Source of the DNA: Chromatocurvus halotolerans
Lineage (GTDB): Bacteria; Pseudomonadota; Gammaproteobacteria; Pseudomonadales; Halieaceae
DNA: 64,000 nucleotides
Reading direction: 5' to 3'
NCBI RefSeq assembly: GCF_004340525.1
Contig: NZ_SLWX01000002.1
Coordinates: 248,001-312,000, forward strand
Shown: in pieces, positions 47,171 to 55,243 of the stretch
Position numbering within the stretch: position 1 is the stretch's first letter
Layout of the letters: each line of letters starts with the position of its first letter
Translations under genes and position numbers: made by a program
The notes under the pieces: model-generated
Databases searched by the model: none
Told to the model about the DNA's origin: nothing
Seen by the model: the letters and a program-made list of their open reading frames with translations, nothing else

Positions 47171-47310
47171 GAGGCGGACGCGATAATTCCGCTGAATCCC
47201 GGTGCCGTGCATTGGGTAAATTCCGGAAAGGGTATAGACTGATCGATGGCTTGGTGGATTTATCAGAAAAAGGTGGTCACAGGTCGGAGACGACCGGGGG
47301 AAAAGGCGCG

Positions 47311-48054
47311 GTGCAGAGAGACTCGTTCAAACAACACATCTCGGGCCAGTTCAATGCTGAGCTCGAGGCGGTCAAGAATCATCTGCTGGAGATGGGTGGA
47401 CGCGTAGAGTCCCAGGTCGCCCTTGCCGTAGAGGCGCTCCTGGCGCGCGACAGCGGGCAGGCAGCCGATGTGATCGCGGGCGACGAAGAAGTCAACATCA
47501 TGCAGGTCAAGATAGACGAGGAGTGCTCGCACATTCTCGCCAGGCGCCAGCCCGCGGCAAGTGACCTCAGGCTGGTGATCGCAGTGGCCAAGGTCACCAC
47601 GGATCTGGAGCGTATCGGTGACGAGGCGACCAAGATTGCACGGCAGGCCATCACGCTCTCCGAGCAGGCGCAGTCGCGCAGTGGCTCTGCGGAGGTCCGT
47701 CAGATCGGACGCCACGTGGGGCTCATGCTTCGCAGCGCGCTGGATTCCTTTGCCCGGCAGGATGAAATCACCGCCGTGGACGTTGTGGTGGATGACGATA
47801 CCGTGGATTCCGAGTATGCCTCGGCGATGCGCAGCCTTGTGACTTTCATGATGGAGGATCCGCACAACATCGGTCCGGTGCTGAATGAGATGTGGGCACT
47901 GCGTGCCCTCGAGCGCGTTGGTGATCACGCCAGCAATGTGGCAGAGCAGGTGATCTATCTGGCCCGGGGTCTGGATGTGCGTCACATGGAGCCCACCGAG
48001 TTGAGAGCCCACATTCAGGGCAACCGCAACCCGGAGGATCGGGACACGGAATGA
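47311..48054 (+). CDS. phoU: Phosphate signalling protein PhoU
   Basis: A GTG start at 47311 with AAGG before it gives 247 residues; the open frame upstream to 47167 has no family character. The protein is two repeats of a three-helix bundle with metal-site motifs ([11 protein letters not shown] and [12 protein letters not shown]). PhoU links the Pst transporter to PhoR and keeps the regulon off when phosphate is plentiful. Here it follows phoR after 140 nt, and no pst gene is in the window. It overlaps hisC by 4 nt. Confidence 0.94.
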   Translation: MQRDSFKQHISGQFNAELEAVKNHLLEMGGRVESQVALAVEALLARDSGQAADVIAGDEEVNIMQVKIDEECSHILARRQPAASDLRLVIAVAKVTTDLERIGDEATKIARQAITLSEQAQSRSGSAEVRQIGRHVGLMLRSALDSFARQDEITAVDVVVDDDTVDSEYASAMRSLVTFMMEDPHNIGPVLNEMWALRALERVGDHASNVAEQVIYLARGLDVRHMEPTELRAHIQGNRNPEDRDTE

Positions 48055-49103
48055 GCCGCTTCTGGAGTGACACTGCGCGCAGGCTTGTGCCCTACGTGCC
48101 GGGCGAGCAGCCGCGCGAAACCCTGATCAAGTTGAACACCAATGAGTGCCCTTATCCGCCGTCGCCCCGGGTCATGCGGGCAATACAGGAGGTTGGTGGT
48201 GACGAACTGCGGCGCTATCCGAATCCCGAGTCCGATGCCTTGCGGTGTGCTGTCGCGGACTATCACCGAATTGAACCTTCCCAGGTGTTTCCCGGCAATG
48301 GCTCTGACGAGGTTCTGGCGCACATTTTTCAGGGCTTGCTGAAGCAGCAGCGACCCCTGGTGTTTCCCGATATCACCTACAGCTTCTATCCCGTATGGTG
48401 CGCGCTTTACGACATCGACTACGAGACTCTGCCGTTGACAGAGGATTTCCGTATCGATGTCGGTGCGATTCCGCGGGACAACGGTGGAATCATCTTCCCG
48501 AACCCGAATGCCCCGACGGGCTGCCCACTGCCGCTGGCGGAAATCCGTCGCGTCCTGCTCGGTCACCCCGACTCGGTCGTTGTCGTTGATGAAGCCTATG
48601 TCGATTTCGGCGCGGAATCCGCCATCCCGCTGATTCGGGATTTCCCGAACCTGGTTGTGGTGCAGACCCTGTCCAAAGCACGATCCCTGGCGGGACTGCG
48701 CGTCGGCTTTGCCTTCGCCCAGGCGGAGCTCGTCGAGGCCCTGCTGCGGGTCAAGAATTCCTTCAATTCCTACCCCCTGGATGTCTTCGCCCAGCGCGGC
48801 GCTGTGGCCGCATACCAGGATGAGGCCTATTTTCAGGAGTGTCGGGCCCGAGTCATCGCGTCGCGGGAGCAGCTGGCACTTGCCCTGTCAGACCTCGGCT
48901 ACGACGTACTGCCGTCGGCCGCAAACTTTCTCCTGGTATCTCCGCCGGGGGGTGATGCGGCCGCGCTGTTCGGCCGGCTGCGTGAGCGCGGCATCCTTGT
49001 GAGACATTTCTCCCGGCCACGAATAGATCGCTTTCTGCGTATCAGCATTGGCTCGGAAGAGGAGTGCGCAACGCTTCTTGGCGTGCTGAAAGAATTGTCC
49101 TGA
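48051..49103 (+). CDS. hisC: Histidinol-phosphate aminotransferase
   Basis: This 350-residue PLP enzyme of fold type I catalyses the histidinol-phosphate to imidazole-acetol phosphate step of histidine synthesis. The PLP lysine is in [15 protein letters not shown], and the phosphate-binding GNGSDEV and NPNAPTG motifs are present. Its ATG overlaps the phoU stop by 4 nt, an unusual partner, as no other his gene is near. Many bacteria have a second HisC copy with broader aromatic substrates; which role this one has cannot be seen. Confidence 0.9.
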   Translation: MSRFWSDTARRLVPYVPGEQPRETLIKLNTNECPYPPSPRVMRAIQEVGGDELRRYPNPESDALRCAVADYHRIEPSQVFPGNGSDEVLAHIFQGLLKQQRPLVFPDITYSFYPVWCALYDIDYETLPLTEDFRIDVGAIPRDNGGIIFPNPNAPTGCPLPLAEIRRVLLGHPDSVVVVDEAYVDFGAESAIPLIRDFPNLVVVQTLSKARSLAGLRVGFAFAQAELVEALLRVKNSFNSYPLDVFAQRGAVAAYQDEAYFQECRARVIASREQLALALSDLGYDVLPSAANFLLVSPPGGDAAALFGRLRERGILVRHFSRPRIDRFLRISIGSEEECATLLGVLKELS

Positions 49104-49164
49104 TGGCTTGTTCGCCATCCCGCGAGTGCGTCCCTGGTGGGCCACGCGGTAAGTACGGTAGGGC

Positions 49165-50286
49165 TCAGCGCCGCTGCAGAATAACGCTGCCAATACTGTA
49201 GCCGGCCCCGAAGGAGCACAGTACGCCGGTATCCCCGGGCTCAAAATCAGCATGGTACTTGTGCAGTGCGATGATCGACCCTGCCGAGCTGGTATTGGCG
49301 TATTCGTCAAGTATGACCGGAGCCTGTTGCTCGTCGGGATCGTGTCCCAGGACCCGTCGCGCGATCAGCTGATTCATGTTCAGGTTGGCCTGGTGCAGCC
49401 AGAGGCGCTTCACTGCGGCTGTCGGTATGGACAATCGTTCGAGCTGCTCGCTGATCTGGGCCACCACGGCGGGGCAGACTTCCTTGAACACCTTGCGGCC
49501 TTCCTGCACGAACAGTTTGTCACGGTTGCCGATGCCGCTTTCGTCGGCCCGGTTCAGGAAGCCGAAGTTGTTGCGGATGTTGTTGGAGAAAAGGGTTTGC
49601 AGCCGGCTGTCCAGCAGCGTGAACTGCATGGTCGATCGGGCGTGGTCTGCGCGCTGCAGAACAACGGCTGTGCACACATCACCAAAAATGAAGTGTGAAT
49701 CGCGATCGCGGAAATTCAGATGTCCGGTGCATATCTCCGGGTTGACCATCAGGATGCAGTCCGCGCTGCCGCTGCGGATGCTGTCTGCGGCCTGCTGAAT
49801 TCCGAAGGTGGCCGAAGAGCAGGCCACATTCATGTCGAAAGCGTGGCCGGCAATGCCCAGGGCCGCCTGCACTTCGACGGCAATGGCGGGATAGGGGCGC
49901 TGCATGTTGGATGCGGCCACAATCACGCCATTGATGTCGTCGGGTCCGATACCCGCGCTCGCCATGGCATCACGGGCAGCCGAGACGGCCATCTCACACA
50001 TAATGGAGGGTTCGTCATTGCCGCGCTCCGGGATGTCCGGCGTCATTCGCTCCGGGTCGAGTATCCCGGATTTGTTGATGACGTAGCGTGACTTGATACC
50101 CGATGCCTTCTCGATGAAGGCTACCGAACTGTGCGCCTGCGGCGTGATTTCCCCGCGGGCAATCTGATCGGCATTCTCCGCGTTGAAGCGGTCCGCCCAG
50201 GCGTTGAACGCTGTCACCAGCTCCGCGTTGGAGATGGATTCGGCAGGGGTGTACAACCCGGTCCCCGAAATGACTACATCTTTCAT
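49165..50286 (-). CDS. Beta-ketoacyl-ACP synthase III-like enzyme (long FabH type)
   Basis: This 373-residue thiolase-fold enzyme has the FabH triad C156 (NVACSSAT), H298 (WLHQANLN) and N331 (YANTSSAG). It is about 55 residues longer than housekeeping FabH, with an insertion after residue 30. This size and start (MKDVVISGTGLYTP) resemble the Pseudomonas aeruginosa PA3286-type synthase, which condenses medium-chain acyl-CoA from beta-oxidation with malonyl-ACP. That role is inferred from resemblance. It lies 36 nt upstream of no gene in its own direction and is convergent with hisC. Confidence 0.87.
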   Translation of the reverse strand: MKDVVISGTGLYTPAESISNAELVTAFNAWADRFNAENADQIARGEITPQAHSSVAFIEKASGIKSRYVINKSGILDPERMTPDIPERGNDEPSIMCEMAVSAARDAMASAGIGPDDINGVIVAASNMQRPYPAIAVEVQAALGIAGHAFDMNVACSSATFGIQQAADSIRSGSADCILMVNPEICTGHLNFRDRDSHFIFGDVCTAVVLQRADHARSTMQFTLLDSRLQTLFSNNIRNNFGFLNRADESGIGNRDKLFVQEGRKVFKEVCPAVVAQISEQLERLSIPTAAVKRLWLHQANLNMNQLIARRVLGHDPDEQQAPVILDEYANTSSAGSIIALHKYHADFEPGDTGVLCSFGAGYSIGSVILQRR

Positions 50287-50322
50287 GATGCGCTGCTGTC
50301 CAGGCCGCCTCGAATCAGGATG

Positions 50323-51612
50323 TCAGCGCTGCTCCAGCGGAACATAGTCGCGCTTGGGGTGACCCGTGTAGAGCTGCCGCGGTCGACCGATGCGATAACT
50401 CCCGGATATCATTTCATTCCAGTGGGCGATCCAGCCCACGGTGCGACCCACTGCGAAGATCACTGTGAACATGCTGGTGGGGATGCCGATGGCCTTGAGG
50501 ATAATCCCGGAGTAGAAGTCGACGTTCGGATACAGCTTCTTGTCGATGAAATAGTCGTCCTCGAGTGCAATCTGCTCCAGCCGTTTGGCGATAGCCAGCA
50601 GGGGATCGTTCTCGATTCCCAGTTCCGCCAGGACCTCGTCGGCTGCCTCTTTCATCACCTTGGCCCGGGGGTCGAAATTCTTGTAGACCCGGTGGCCAAA
50701 GCCCATGAGCCTGAACGGATCATTCTTGTCCTTGGCGCGGGCCACGAATTCGTCAATTCGCGAAACATCACCGATTTCCTCGAGCATATCGAGGACTGCC
50801 TCGTTGGCGCCTCCGTGTGAGGGACCCCAGAGTGCCGCGATGCCGGCAGCGATGCAGGCAAAGGGGTTGGCGCCGGAGGATCCCGCCAGCCGGACGGTGG
50901 AGGTGGATGCGTTCTGCTCGTGATCGGCATGCAGCAGGAAGATACGGTCCATGGCCTTGGCCAGTACAGGGGATATGTTGCTCGGCGCACAGGGGGTGCC
51001 GAACATCATGTGCAGAAAGTTCTCCGCGTAGGCAAGGCTGTTGTCCGGATACATGAAGGGCTGGCCGATAGAGAACTTGTAGCTCATGGCGGCAAGGGTG
51101 GGCATTTTTGCAATCAGGCGGAACGCCGCTACCTGTCGGTGATGCTCATCCGAGATATCGAGCGAATCGTGATAGAACGCCGACAGGGCGCCAACTACGC
51201 CGCACATGATGGCCATGGGATGCGCGTCGCGCCGGAAACCGTTGAAGAAGGTGCGGATCTGTTCGTGCACCATTGTATGGTTGTGCACGGTGCTGACAAA
51301 TTTCTCGCGCTGTTCGGGTGACGGCAGCTCGCCGTATAAAAGCAGGTAGCAGGTTTCGAGGTAGTTGGAGTTCTCCGCCAGCTGGTCAATGGGATAACCG
51401 CGATGCAGCAACATGCCGGCGGCACCATCGATATACGTGATCTGGGACTCGCAGGCCGCGGTGGAAACAAAGCCGGGGTCATAGGTGAACAGGCCCTTTG
51501 CCGTGAGAGCACCGACATCGATGACCTGCGGCCCCACGGTGCCCGAGTACACCGGCAGATCGATCGCTTCGTCGATGCCGTCTACTTTGAGGGTGGCTTT
51601 CATGTCGGTCAT
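50323..51612 (-). CDS. gltA: Citrate synthase
   Basis: This 429-residue type II (hexameric, NADH-regulated) citrate synthase condenses oxaloacetate and acetyl-CoA. The active-site regions [15 protein letters not shown] and [14 protein letters not shown] hold the catalytic histidines, and PNVDFYSG near the end has the catalytic Asp. It is transcribed from a near-consensus promoter at 51650-51677. The spacer between the likely ribosome site AGGA (51624-51621) and ATG is seven C plus T, an odd homopolymer tract. Confidence 0.96.
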   Translation of the reverse strand: MTDMKATLKVDGIDEAIDLPVYSGTVGPQVIDVGALTAKGLFTYDPGFVSTAACESQITYIDGAAGMLLHRGYPIDQLAENSNYLETCYLLLYGELPSPEQREKFVSTVHNHTMVHEQIRTFFNGFRRDAHPMAIMCGVVGALSAFYHDSLDISDEHHRQVAAFRLIAKMPTLAAMSYKFSIGQPFMYPDNSLAYAENFLHMMFGTPCAPSNISPVLAKAMDRIFLLHADHEQNASTSTVRLAGSSGANPFACIAAGIAALWGPSHGGANEAVLDMLEEIGDVSRIDEFVARAKDKNDPFRLMGFGHRVYKNFDPRAKVMKEAADEVLAELGIENDPLLAIAKRLEQIALEDDYFIDKKLYPNVDFYSGIILKAIGIPTSMFTVIFAVGRTVGWIAHWNEMISGSYRIGRPRQLYTGHPKRDYVPLEQR

Positions 51613-51649
51613 AGGGGGGGTCCTGATCGTCTCCAGCGTTGGGTGCCCA

Positions 51650-51677
51650 ACTATAGAGAGTAACGTCGTTTTGTCAA
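51650..51677 (-). promoter_or_regulatory. gltA sigma70 promoter
   Basis: Read on the minus strand, TTGACA (51677-51672) and TATAGT (51655-51650) are 16 nt apart, a near-consensus promoter. Transcription would start near 51643, leaving a leader of about 30 nt before gltA. Confidence 0.75.
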
Positions 51678-51797
51678 CGCGCTGTGACGCAGCGGATTTC
51701 GACGCCGATCCGCAAAAGAAAGGGTTTTCGCAGGCGTTTTAAGCCGGCTTTGCCACGTTCGCCGGGATTTTCCTGCGCGGGGCAACGATGCTGCGAA

Positions 51798-51826
51798 TTG
51801 TCATGAATGCGGCGTGGGACTATAAT
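51798..51826 (+). promoter_or_regulatory. sdh-suc operon sigma70 promoter
   Basis: TTGTCA (51798-51803), a 17-nt spacer and a perfect TATAAT (51821-51826) form a strong promoter. The start would be near 51833, about 68 nt before sdhC. It diverges from the gltA promoter; the 120 nt between the two could hold shared regulator sites, but none was recognised. Confidence 0.8.
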
Positions 51827-51900
51827 GCGGCGCGCTTTCAGCGGTTCATGCAGACATTGCCGTGACCGCCTCTTTTCACCCGTCAAAATGGACTCTCGCT

Positions 51901-52275
51901 GTGAAGGATAACCGCCCCGTCAACCTTGACATCGGTTCCATGCGTCTTCCGATTACCGCATGGGCCTCAATCACTCACCGCGCTTCCGGCGTGTTCCTGT
52001 TTGTCGCCAGCGTACTGATGCTGTGGGCACTGGACCGGAGCCTGCGATCACCGGAGAGTTTTGCCCGTCTTGCGGAGGTGCTCTCGGGTGGCGCCGTCAG
52101 GCTGGTGCTCTGGCTGGTCGCCACCGGCCTGCTCTATCACTCGATTGCCGGTGTGCGCCACCTCATCATGGATGCCGGGATCGGTGAATCCATGGCCGGG
52201 GGGGTGCTTGGGGCCCGCCTGGTGATCGCATCCACGTTTGTCCTGTCGCTGATTCTGGGGGTCTGGTTATGGTGA
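51901..52275 (+). CDS. sdhC: Succinate dehydrogenase cytochrome b556 subunit SdhC
   Basis: A GTG start at 51901 gives 124 residues beginning VKDNRPVNLDI, the usual SdhC start; GTG 51862 would add 13. There are three membrane helices, with the haem-ligand His in LLYHSIAGVRHLIMD and the quinone-site SITHRASG. It anchors SdhAB and binds haem b with SdhD. It overlaps sdhD by 7 nt. Confidence 0.92.
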   Translation: MKDNRPVNLDIGSMRLPITAWASITHRASGVFLFVASVLMLWALDRSLRSPESFARLAEVLSGGAVRLVLWLVATGLLYHSIAGVRHLIMDAGIGESMAGGVLGARLVIASTFVLSLILGVWLW

Positions 52276-52631
52276 AGGTCGTGACGAGTTTCGGCCGTTC
52301 CGGAGTTTCCGACTGGTTGGTGCAGCGCGTCAGTGCCGTTATCCTTCTGGCCTATTTCCTGTTCGTTGCCTGGGTATTGCTCGCAGGCGTGTCATACACG
52401 GAATGGAAAGGCCTGTTTGAGGCGACCTGGATGCGTGTCTTCAGCCTGATGGCGCTGCTGTCGCTGGGAGCGCATGCGTGGATTGGAATGTGGTCGGTTC
52501 TTACTGACTACCTCACAGAGCGCATGCTTGGCAGCAAGGGTAACGTGCTGCGCATTCTAGCCCAGTTACTTACGACACTGGCGCTGTTTGTCTACGTCGT
52601 CTGGGGTGTCCAGATTCTCTGGGGTTACTAG
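52269..52631 (+). CDS. sdhD: Succinate dehydrogenase membrane anchor SdhD
   Basis: A 120-residue protein with three helices and the start [19 protein letters not shown]. The conserved His and Asp ([17 protein letters not shown]) serve the haem b and ubiquinone sites. It is coupled to sdhC by overlap and lies 10 nt before sdhA. Confidence 0.92.
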   Translation: MVKVVTSFGRSGVSDWLVQRVSAVILLAYFLFVAWVLLAGVSYTEWKGLFEATWMRVFSLMALLSLGAHAWIGMWSVLTDYLTERMLGSKGNVLRILAQLLTTLALFVYVVWGVQILWGY

Positions 52632-52641
52632 GACTCGATTT

Positions 52642-54414
52642 ATGTCAACGATACGAACCATTTCATTTGACGGCGTGATTGTCGGCGGCGGCGGCGCTGG
52701 CATGCGTGCCGCGCTCCAGCTCGCCCAGTCCGGCTACAAGACGGCAGTGATCACAAAGGTGTTCCCCACCCGCTCGCACACGGTGTCTGCACAGGGCGGC
52801 ATCACCTGCGCCATCGCCAGTGACGATCCGAATGATGACTGGCGCTGGCACATGTATGACACCGTCAAGGGCTCCGACTATATCGGCGACCAGGACGCAA
52901 TCGAGTACATGACCAGCGTTGGCCCGGAAGCCATATTCGAGCTAGAGCACATGGGGCTGCCGTTCTCCCGTACCGAAGAAGGGCGCATTTATCAGCGGCC
53001 ATTCGGTGGCCAGTCGAAGAATTTTGGTGAGGGCGGCCAGGCGGCGCGTACCTGTGCCGCAGCGGATCGCACGGGGCATGCCCTGCTGCATACGCTCTAC
53101 CAGAACAATATGAAGAACAACACGGTCTTCTTTAACGAGTGGTTTGCCACAGACCTGGTGAAAAACAGCGATGGTGCTGTTGTCGGTGTAATGGCCATCT
53201 GCATTGAGACTGGTGAGACGGTGTACGTCAAATCCCGGGCAACCGTATTTGCGACCGGCGGTGCAGGGCGGATATACGCGTCCACGACCAACGCCCATAT
53301 CAATACCGGCGACGGCATCGGCATGGCCCTGCGCGCCGGCTTCCCTGTCCAGGACATGGAAATGTGGCAGTTCCACCCGACCGGTATTTATGGGGCCGGC
53401 ACGCTGGTGACCGAGGGCTGCCGCGGCGAGGGTGGCTATCTGATCAACAAGGATGGCGAGCGCTTTATGGAACGTTATGCGCCCAACGCCAAGGACCTTG
53501 CGGGTCGAGACGTGGTGGCACGTTCCATGGTTCTCGAAATCCTTGAGGGGCGCGGCTGCGGTCCGGAAGGCGACCACGTGTTCCTGAAGCTCGATCATCT
53601 GGGAGAGGAGGTGCTGGAAAGCCGACTCCCGGGTATCTGTGAGCTGTCGCGCACCTTCGCGCATGCGGATCCGGTGAAAGAGCCCATTCCGGTGGTACCT
53701 ACCTGCCACTACATGATGGGGGGTATCCCGACCAACGTGAATGGCCAGGCCATCACGGTGGATGCCGACGGCAATGACCATATCATCCCGGGTCTCTACG
53801 CCTGCGGGGAGGTGGCCTGTGTGTCGGTTCACGGTGCCAACCGCCTCGGCGGCAACTCGCTGCTCGACCTCGTGGTCTTTGGCCGCGCTTCCGGGCTGTT
53901 CATCGAGAATGCCCTGCGCGAGGGGATCGAGATGCGCGATGCCTCCGCCGATGATATCGACCAGGCGAACCAGATGCTGGCGCGCCTGAACGCGTCCAGC
54001 GGCGGTGAAAAGGTCTCAGACCTGCGCAAGGAGCTTCAGAACACCATGCAGAATTATTTCGGCGTGTTCCGCACGGGTGAATTCATGCAGGAGGGTGTGC
54101 GCAAGCTTGATGACCTGCGTGGACGCATCGCCAATGTCCATCTTGAGGACAAGTCGCAGGCGTTCAACACCGCCAGAATCGAGTGCCTGGAACTGCAGAA
54201 CCTGTTTGAGGTGGCCGAGGCAACCGCGATTGCCGCAGAGGCGCGCAATGAAAGCCGTGGCGCTCACGCCCGGGATGACTTCAAGGAGCGCGACGACGTC
54301 AACTGGTTGTGCCACTCCATGTATTACCCGGGCGACAAGCGCGTTGGCAAGCGCGATGTCAATTTCACGCCGAAAACAGTCGCTACTTTTGAGCCCAAGG
54401 CTCGGACTTACTAA
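52642..54414 (+). CDS. sdhA: Succinate dehydrogenase flavoprotein SdhA
   Basis: ATG 52642 gives 590 residues. It has the FAD-binding [11 protein letters not shown], the covalent-FAD His in [10 protein letters not shown], and the active-site regions [11 protein letters not shown] and [10 protein letters not shown] with the catalytic Arg/His. It oxidises succinate to fumarate. An upstream in-frame start at 52588 lies inside sdhD and lacks family sequence. Confidence 0.97.
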   Translation: MSTIRTISFDGVIVGGGGAGMRAALQLAQSGYKTAVITKVFPTRSHTVSAQGGITCAIASDDPNDDWRWHMYDTVKGSDYIGDQDAIEYMTSVGPEAIFELEHMGLPFSRTEEGRIYQRPFGGQSKNFGEGGQAARTCAAADRTGHALLHTLYQNNMKNNTVFFNEWFATDLVKNSDGAVVGVMAICIETGETVYVKSRATVFATGGAGRIYASTTNAHINTGDGIGMALRAGFPVQDMEMWQFHPTGIYGAGTLVTEGCRGEGGYLINKDGERFMERYAPNAKDLAGRDVVARSMVLEILEGRGCGPEGDHVFLKLDHLGEEVLESRLPGICELSRTFAHADPVKEPIPVVPTCHYMMGGIPTNVNGQAITVDADGNDHIIPGLYACGEVACVSVHGANRLGGNSLLDLVVFGRASGLFIENALREGIEMRDASADDIDQANQMLARLNASSGGEKVSDLRKELQNTMQNYFGVFRTGEFMQEGVRKLDDLRGRIANVHLEDKSQAFNTARIECLELQNLFEVAEATAIAAEARNESRGAHARDDFKERDDVNWLCHSMYYPGDKRVGKRDVNFTPKTVATFEPKARTY

Positions 54415-54425
54415 GAGGCAGATCC

Positions 54426-55133
54426 ATGTTGCAAGTCAGTATCTATCGCTACAACCCGGAGACTGATGCAGAGCCGCGCATGCAGGATTTCCAGGTCGAC
54501 ACCGGTGGCAAGGATGTCATGGTTCTCGATGTTCTTGAACAGATCAAGGCGCAGCAGGACAGCACGGTGACCTATCGGCGCTCCTGTCGCGAGGGCGTGT
54601 GCGGTTCTGATGGCCTGAATATCAACGGCAAGAACGGCCTCGGCTGCATCACGCCACTGTCGGAAACTGTTCGGGACAACAAACTTGTCATTCGGCCGCT
54701 GCCGGGGCTGCCCGTGGTCCGAGACCTGGTTGTCGACATGAGCCTGTTCTATGCCCAGTACGAGAAAGTACAGCCTTATCTGCAGAACAATACGCCTGCA
54801 CCGGCGATTGAGCGACTGCAGTCCCCGGAGGATCGGGAAAAGCTGGACGGTCTGTACGAGTGTATTCTGTGCGCCTGCTGTTCAAGCAGCTGTCCATCGT
54901 TCTGGTGGAATCCGGATCGCTTCATCGGCCCGGCAGGGCTGTTGCAGTCCTACCGCTTCCTCGCCGACAGTCGGGATACGGCCACCGAGGAGCGGCTGTC
55001 CCGGCTGGATGATCCGTTCAGTGTTTTCCGCTGCCACGGCATCCAGAATTGCGTCAATGTGTGCCCGAAGGGGCTGAATCCTACGCGGGCCATCGGTCAC
55101 ATACGCAACATGCTGTTATCGCGCGCCGCCTGA
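54426..55133 (+). CDS. sdhB: Succinate dehydrogenase iron-sulfur subunit SdhB
   Basis: This 235-residue protein has the 2Fe-2S cysteines (CREGVCGSDG ... GLGC) and two cluster motifs CILCACCSSSCP and CHGIQNCVNVCPKGLNP for the 4Fe-4S and 3Fe-4S centres. It carries electrons from FAD to quinone. It is 11 nt after sdhA. Confidence 0.97.
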   Translation: MLQVSIYRYNPETDAEPRMQDFQVDTGGKDVMVLDVLEQIKAQQDSTVTYRRSCREGVCGSDGLNINGKNGLGCITPLSETVRDNKLVIRPLPGLPVVRDLVVDMSLFYAQYEKVQPYLQNNTPAPAIERLQSPEDREKLDGLYECILCACCSSSCPSFWWNPDRFIGPAGLLQSYRFLADSRDTATEERLSRLDDPFSVFRCHGIQNCVNVCPKGLNPTRAIGHIRNMLLSRAA

Positions 55134-55185
55134 AGGCGCGCTTTCCCTTCTAACGACCGCAAGTTGCTGGCATAATATGTGCGCG

Positions 55186-55209
55186 GCAGCGTGCGCCCCC
55201 GCGCGCTGC
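55186..55209. other. Stem-loop between sdhB and sucA
   Basis: GCAGCG (55186-55191) pairs with CGCTGC (55204-55209) around a GC-rich loop in the 110-nt gap. No T-run follows. It may modulate message levels between sdh and suc; a processing site is also possible. A loose TAATAT hexamer lies just upstream. Confidence 0.3.
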
Positions 55210-55243
55210 AAACCCGGCACAATCGACTCATCGGAAGGTCAGG

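Noticed and set aside
47214-47234. Promoter for phoU (TTGGGT and TATAGA)
   Set aside because: The spacing is only about 15 nt and the -35 is poor; a separate phoU promoter cannot be supported.
49102-49119. GATGGC/GCCATC hairpin after hisC as a terminator
   Set aside because: The stem is only 6 bp, overlaps the stop codon and has no T-run on either strand.
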